Below are positions 9,837 through 9,946 of a stretch of DNA of 9,946 nt, one piece after another. Within the stretch, counting starts at the first letter, position 1. Every line of letters starts with the position of its first letter. The notes below the pieces were generated by a model. That model saw nothing but the letters and a program-made list of their open reading frames with translations. It had not been told where the DNA came from and made no database searches. The translations under genes and the position numbers were made by a program. Source of the stretch: Candidatus Avimonoglobus intestinipullorum (GTDB taxonomy: Bacteria; Bacillota; Clostridia; UBA1381); the NCBI GenBank assembly GCA_018714645.1, contig DVND01000079.1:1-9946 (forward strand), written 5' to 3'.

Positions 9837-9870
9837 TGCACCTCCAAAAGTGTCTAACTTTTGGGGTGCA
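9837..9870 (-). promoter_or_regulatory. Hairpin at the orfA end of the IS that would hide the transposase ribosome binding site
   Basis: In a minus-strand transcript entering from outside, TGCACCCCAAAAGT (9870-9857) can pair with ACTTTTGGAGGTGCA (9851-9837). That gives 14 pairs with one bulged A and a 5-base loop. The 3' arm contains the OrfA Shine-Dalgarno sequence GGAGGTG (9845-9839). Transcripts starting outside the element would therefore carry the binding site in a stem. Limiting transposase from outside transcription this way is known for other insertion sequences; its use here is inferred. Confidence 0.6.
9851..9870. repeat. Terminal inverted repeat of the IS, orfA end (IRL)
   Basis: On the minus strand it reads TGCACCCCAAAAGTTAGACA, matching the other terminal repeat at 17 of 20 positions. 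Its outer 14 bases also form one arm of the hairpin that covers the orfA ribosome binding site. Confidence 0.9.
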
Positions 9871-9884
9871 TATCAAAAAGCTTC

Positions 9885-9943
9885 AAAAAACGGAATGAAT
9901 CGCAGTCTTTCTCGAGTTTACGAAAGATTACCGCATTTATTCC
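9885..9943 (-). terminator. Imperfect long hairpin with U-tract, possible minus-strand terminator
   Basis: On the minus strand GGAATAAAT (9943-9935) pairs with ATTCATTCC (9900-9892) with one mismatch. Inside it, TCTTTCG pairs with CGAGAAAGA around one bulge, with an unpaired region between the two stems. Directly after the outer stem comes G and then six T (9890-9885). This shape suits an intrinsic terminator for a minus-strand gene lying to the right of the window. Without that gene in view, the call is tentative. Confidence 0.4.
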
Positions 9944-9946
9944 ACG

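Larger units (their letters stand above)
8580..9870 (-). mobile_element. Complete IS3-family (IS150-type) insertion sequence, 1291 bp
   Basis: Two overlapping transposase frames on the minus strand are bounded by imperfect 20-base inverted repeats that start with TG and end with CA, as expected for IS3-family elements. The element is far more AT-rich than rpoBC: one 60-base line within it counts about 28% G+C, against about 65% in one line of rpoB, which points to acquisition from elsewhere. Both frames are intact with all catalytic residues, so the copy may still be active. It lies convergent to rpoC. The bases beside it (AAG to the left, TAT to the right) show no target-site duplication. 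The IS150 assignment rests on the OrfA second-half features, including the YLKKLSAL segment, and on the OrfB sequence. No IS name can be given without a database search. Confidence 0.95.

Noticed and set aside
9830..9847. TTG start for OrfA at 9847
   Set aside because: That codon overlaps the Shine-Dalgarno sequence GGAGGTG, which serves the ATG at 9829.
9895..9946. Partial plus-strand gene starting at ATG 9895
   Set aside because: Only 17 codons are visible, there is no ribosome binding site, the opposite strand is also open, and the bases form a hairpin. Not enough to call a gene.

Overview
The window looks like a chromosomal piece of a Gram-positive bacterium of the Clostridia, probably a gut-type lineage in or near the Oscillospirales. 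That placement is inference. It rests on the compact beta and beta-prime RNA polymerase subunits of Firmicutes type (beta-prime 1174 residues, no large lineage insertions), strong GGAGG-type ribosome binding sites, and a DnaD-domain replication protein next door. The three housekeeping genes are fairly GC-rich; one 60-base line of rpoB counts at about 65% G+C.

Layout. Bases 1-31 hold a perfect hairpin that probably ends transcription of the first gene. Bases 47-1003 (minus) encode a 318-residue DnaD-domain primosome protein. Bases 1004-1235 are a divergent intergenic region with a good promoter for rpoB, a good promoter for the DnaD gene, phased A-tracts and several palindromes. Bases 1236-4988 (plus) are rpoB and 5022-8546 (plus) are rpoC, separated by 33 bases and almost certainly one operon. 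Bases 8580-9870 are a complete, AT-rich IS3-family (IS150-type) insertion sequence, transcribed toward rpoC and starting only 33 bases after the rpoC stop codon. The last 76 bases are AT-rich flank with an imperfect hairpin and no gene that can be established.

How the parts work together. rpoB and rpoC give the two catalytic subunits of RNA polymerase, and the DnaD-like protein probably helps load the replicative helicase. The two divergent units share one control region in which the predicted promoters face each other and their leaders overlap. Unusually, rpoB is not preceded by rplJ-rplL. The IS occupies the position where ribosomal protein genes often follow rpoC.

I found no sign of a new multi-gene system. 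The points worth a second look are regulatory or architectural: the face-to-face promoters, the long acidic tail of RpoB, an IS end whose hairpin hides the transposase ribosome binding site in read-through transcripts, and the lack of a target-site duplication around the IS.
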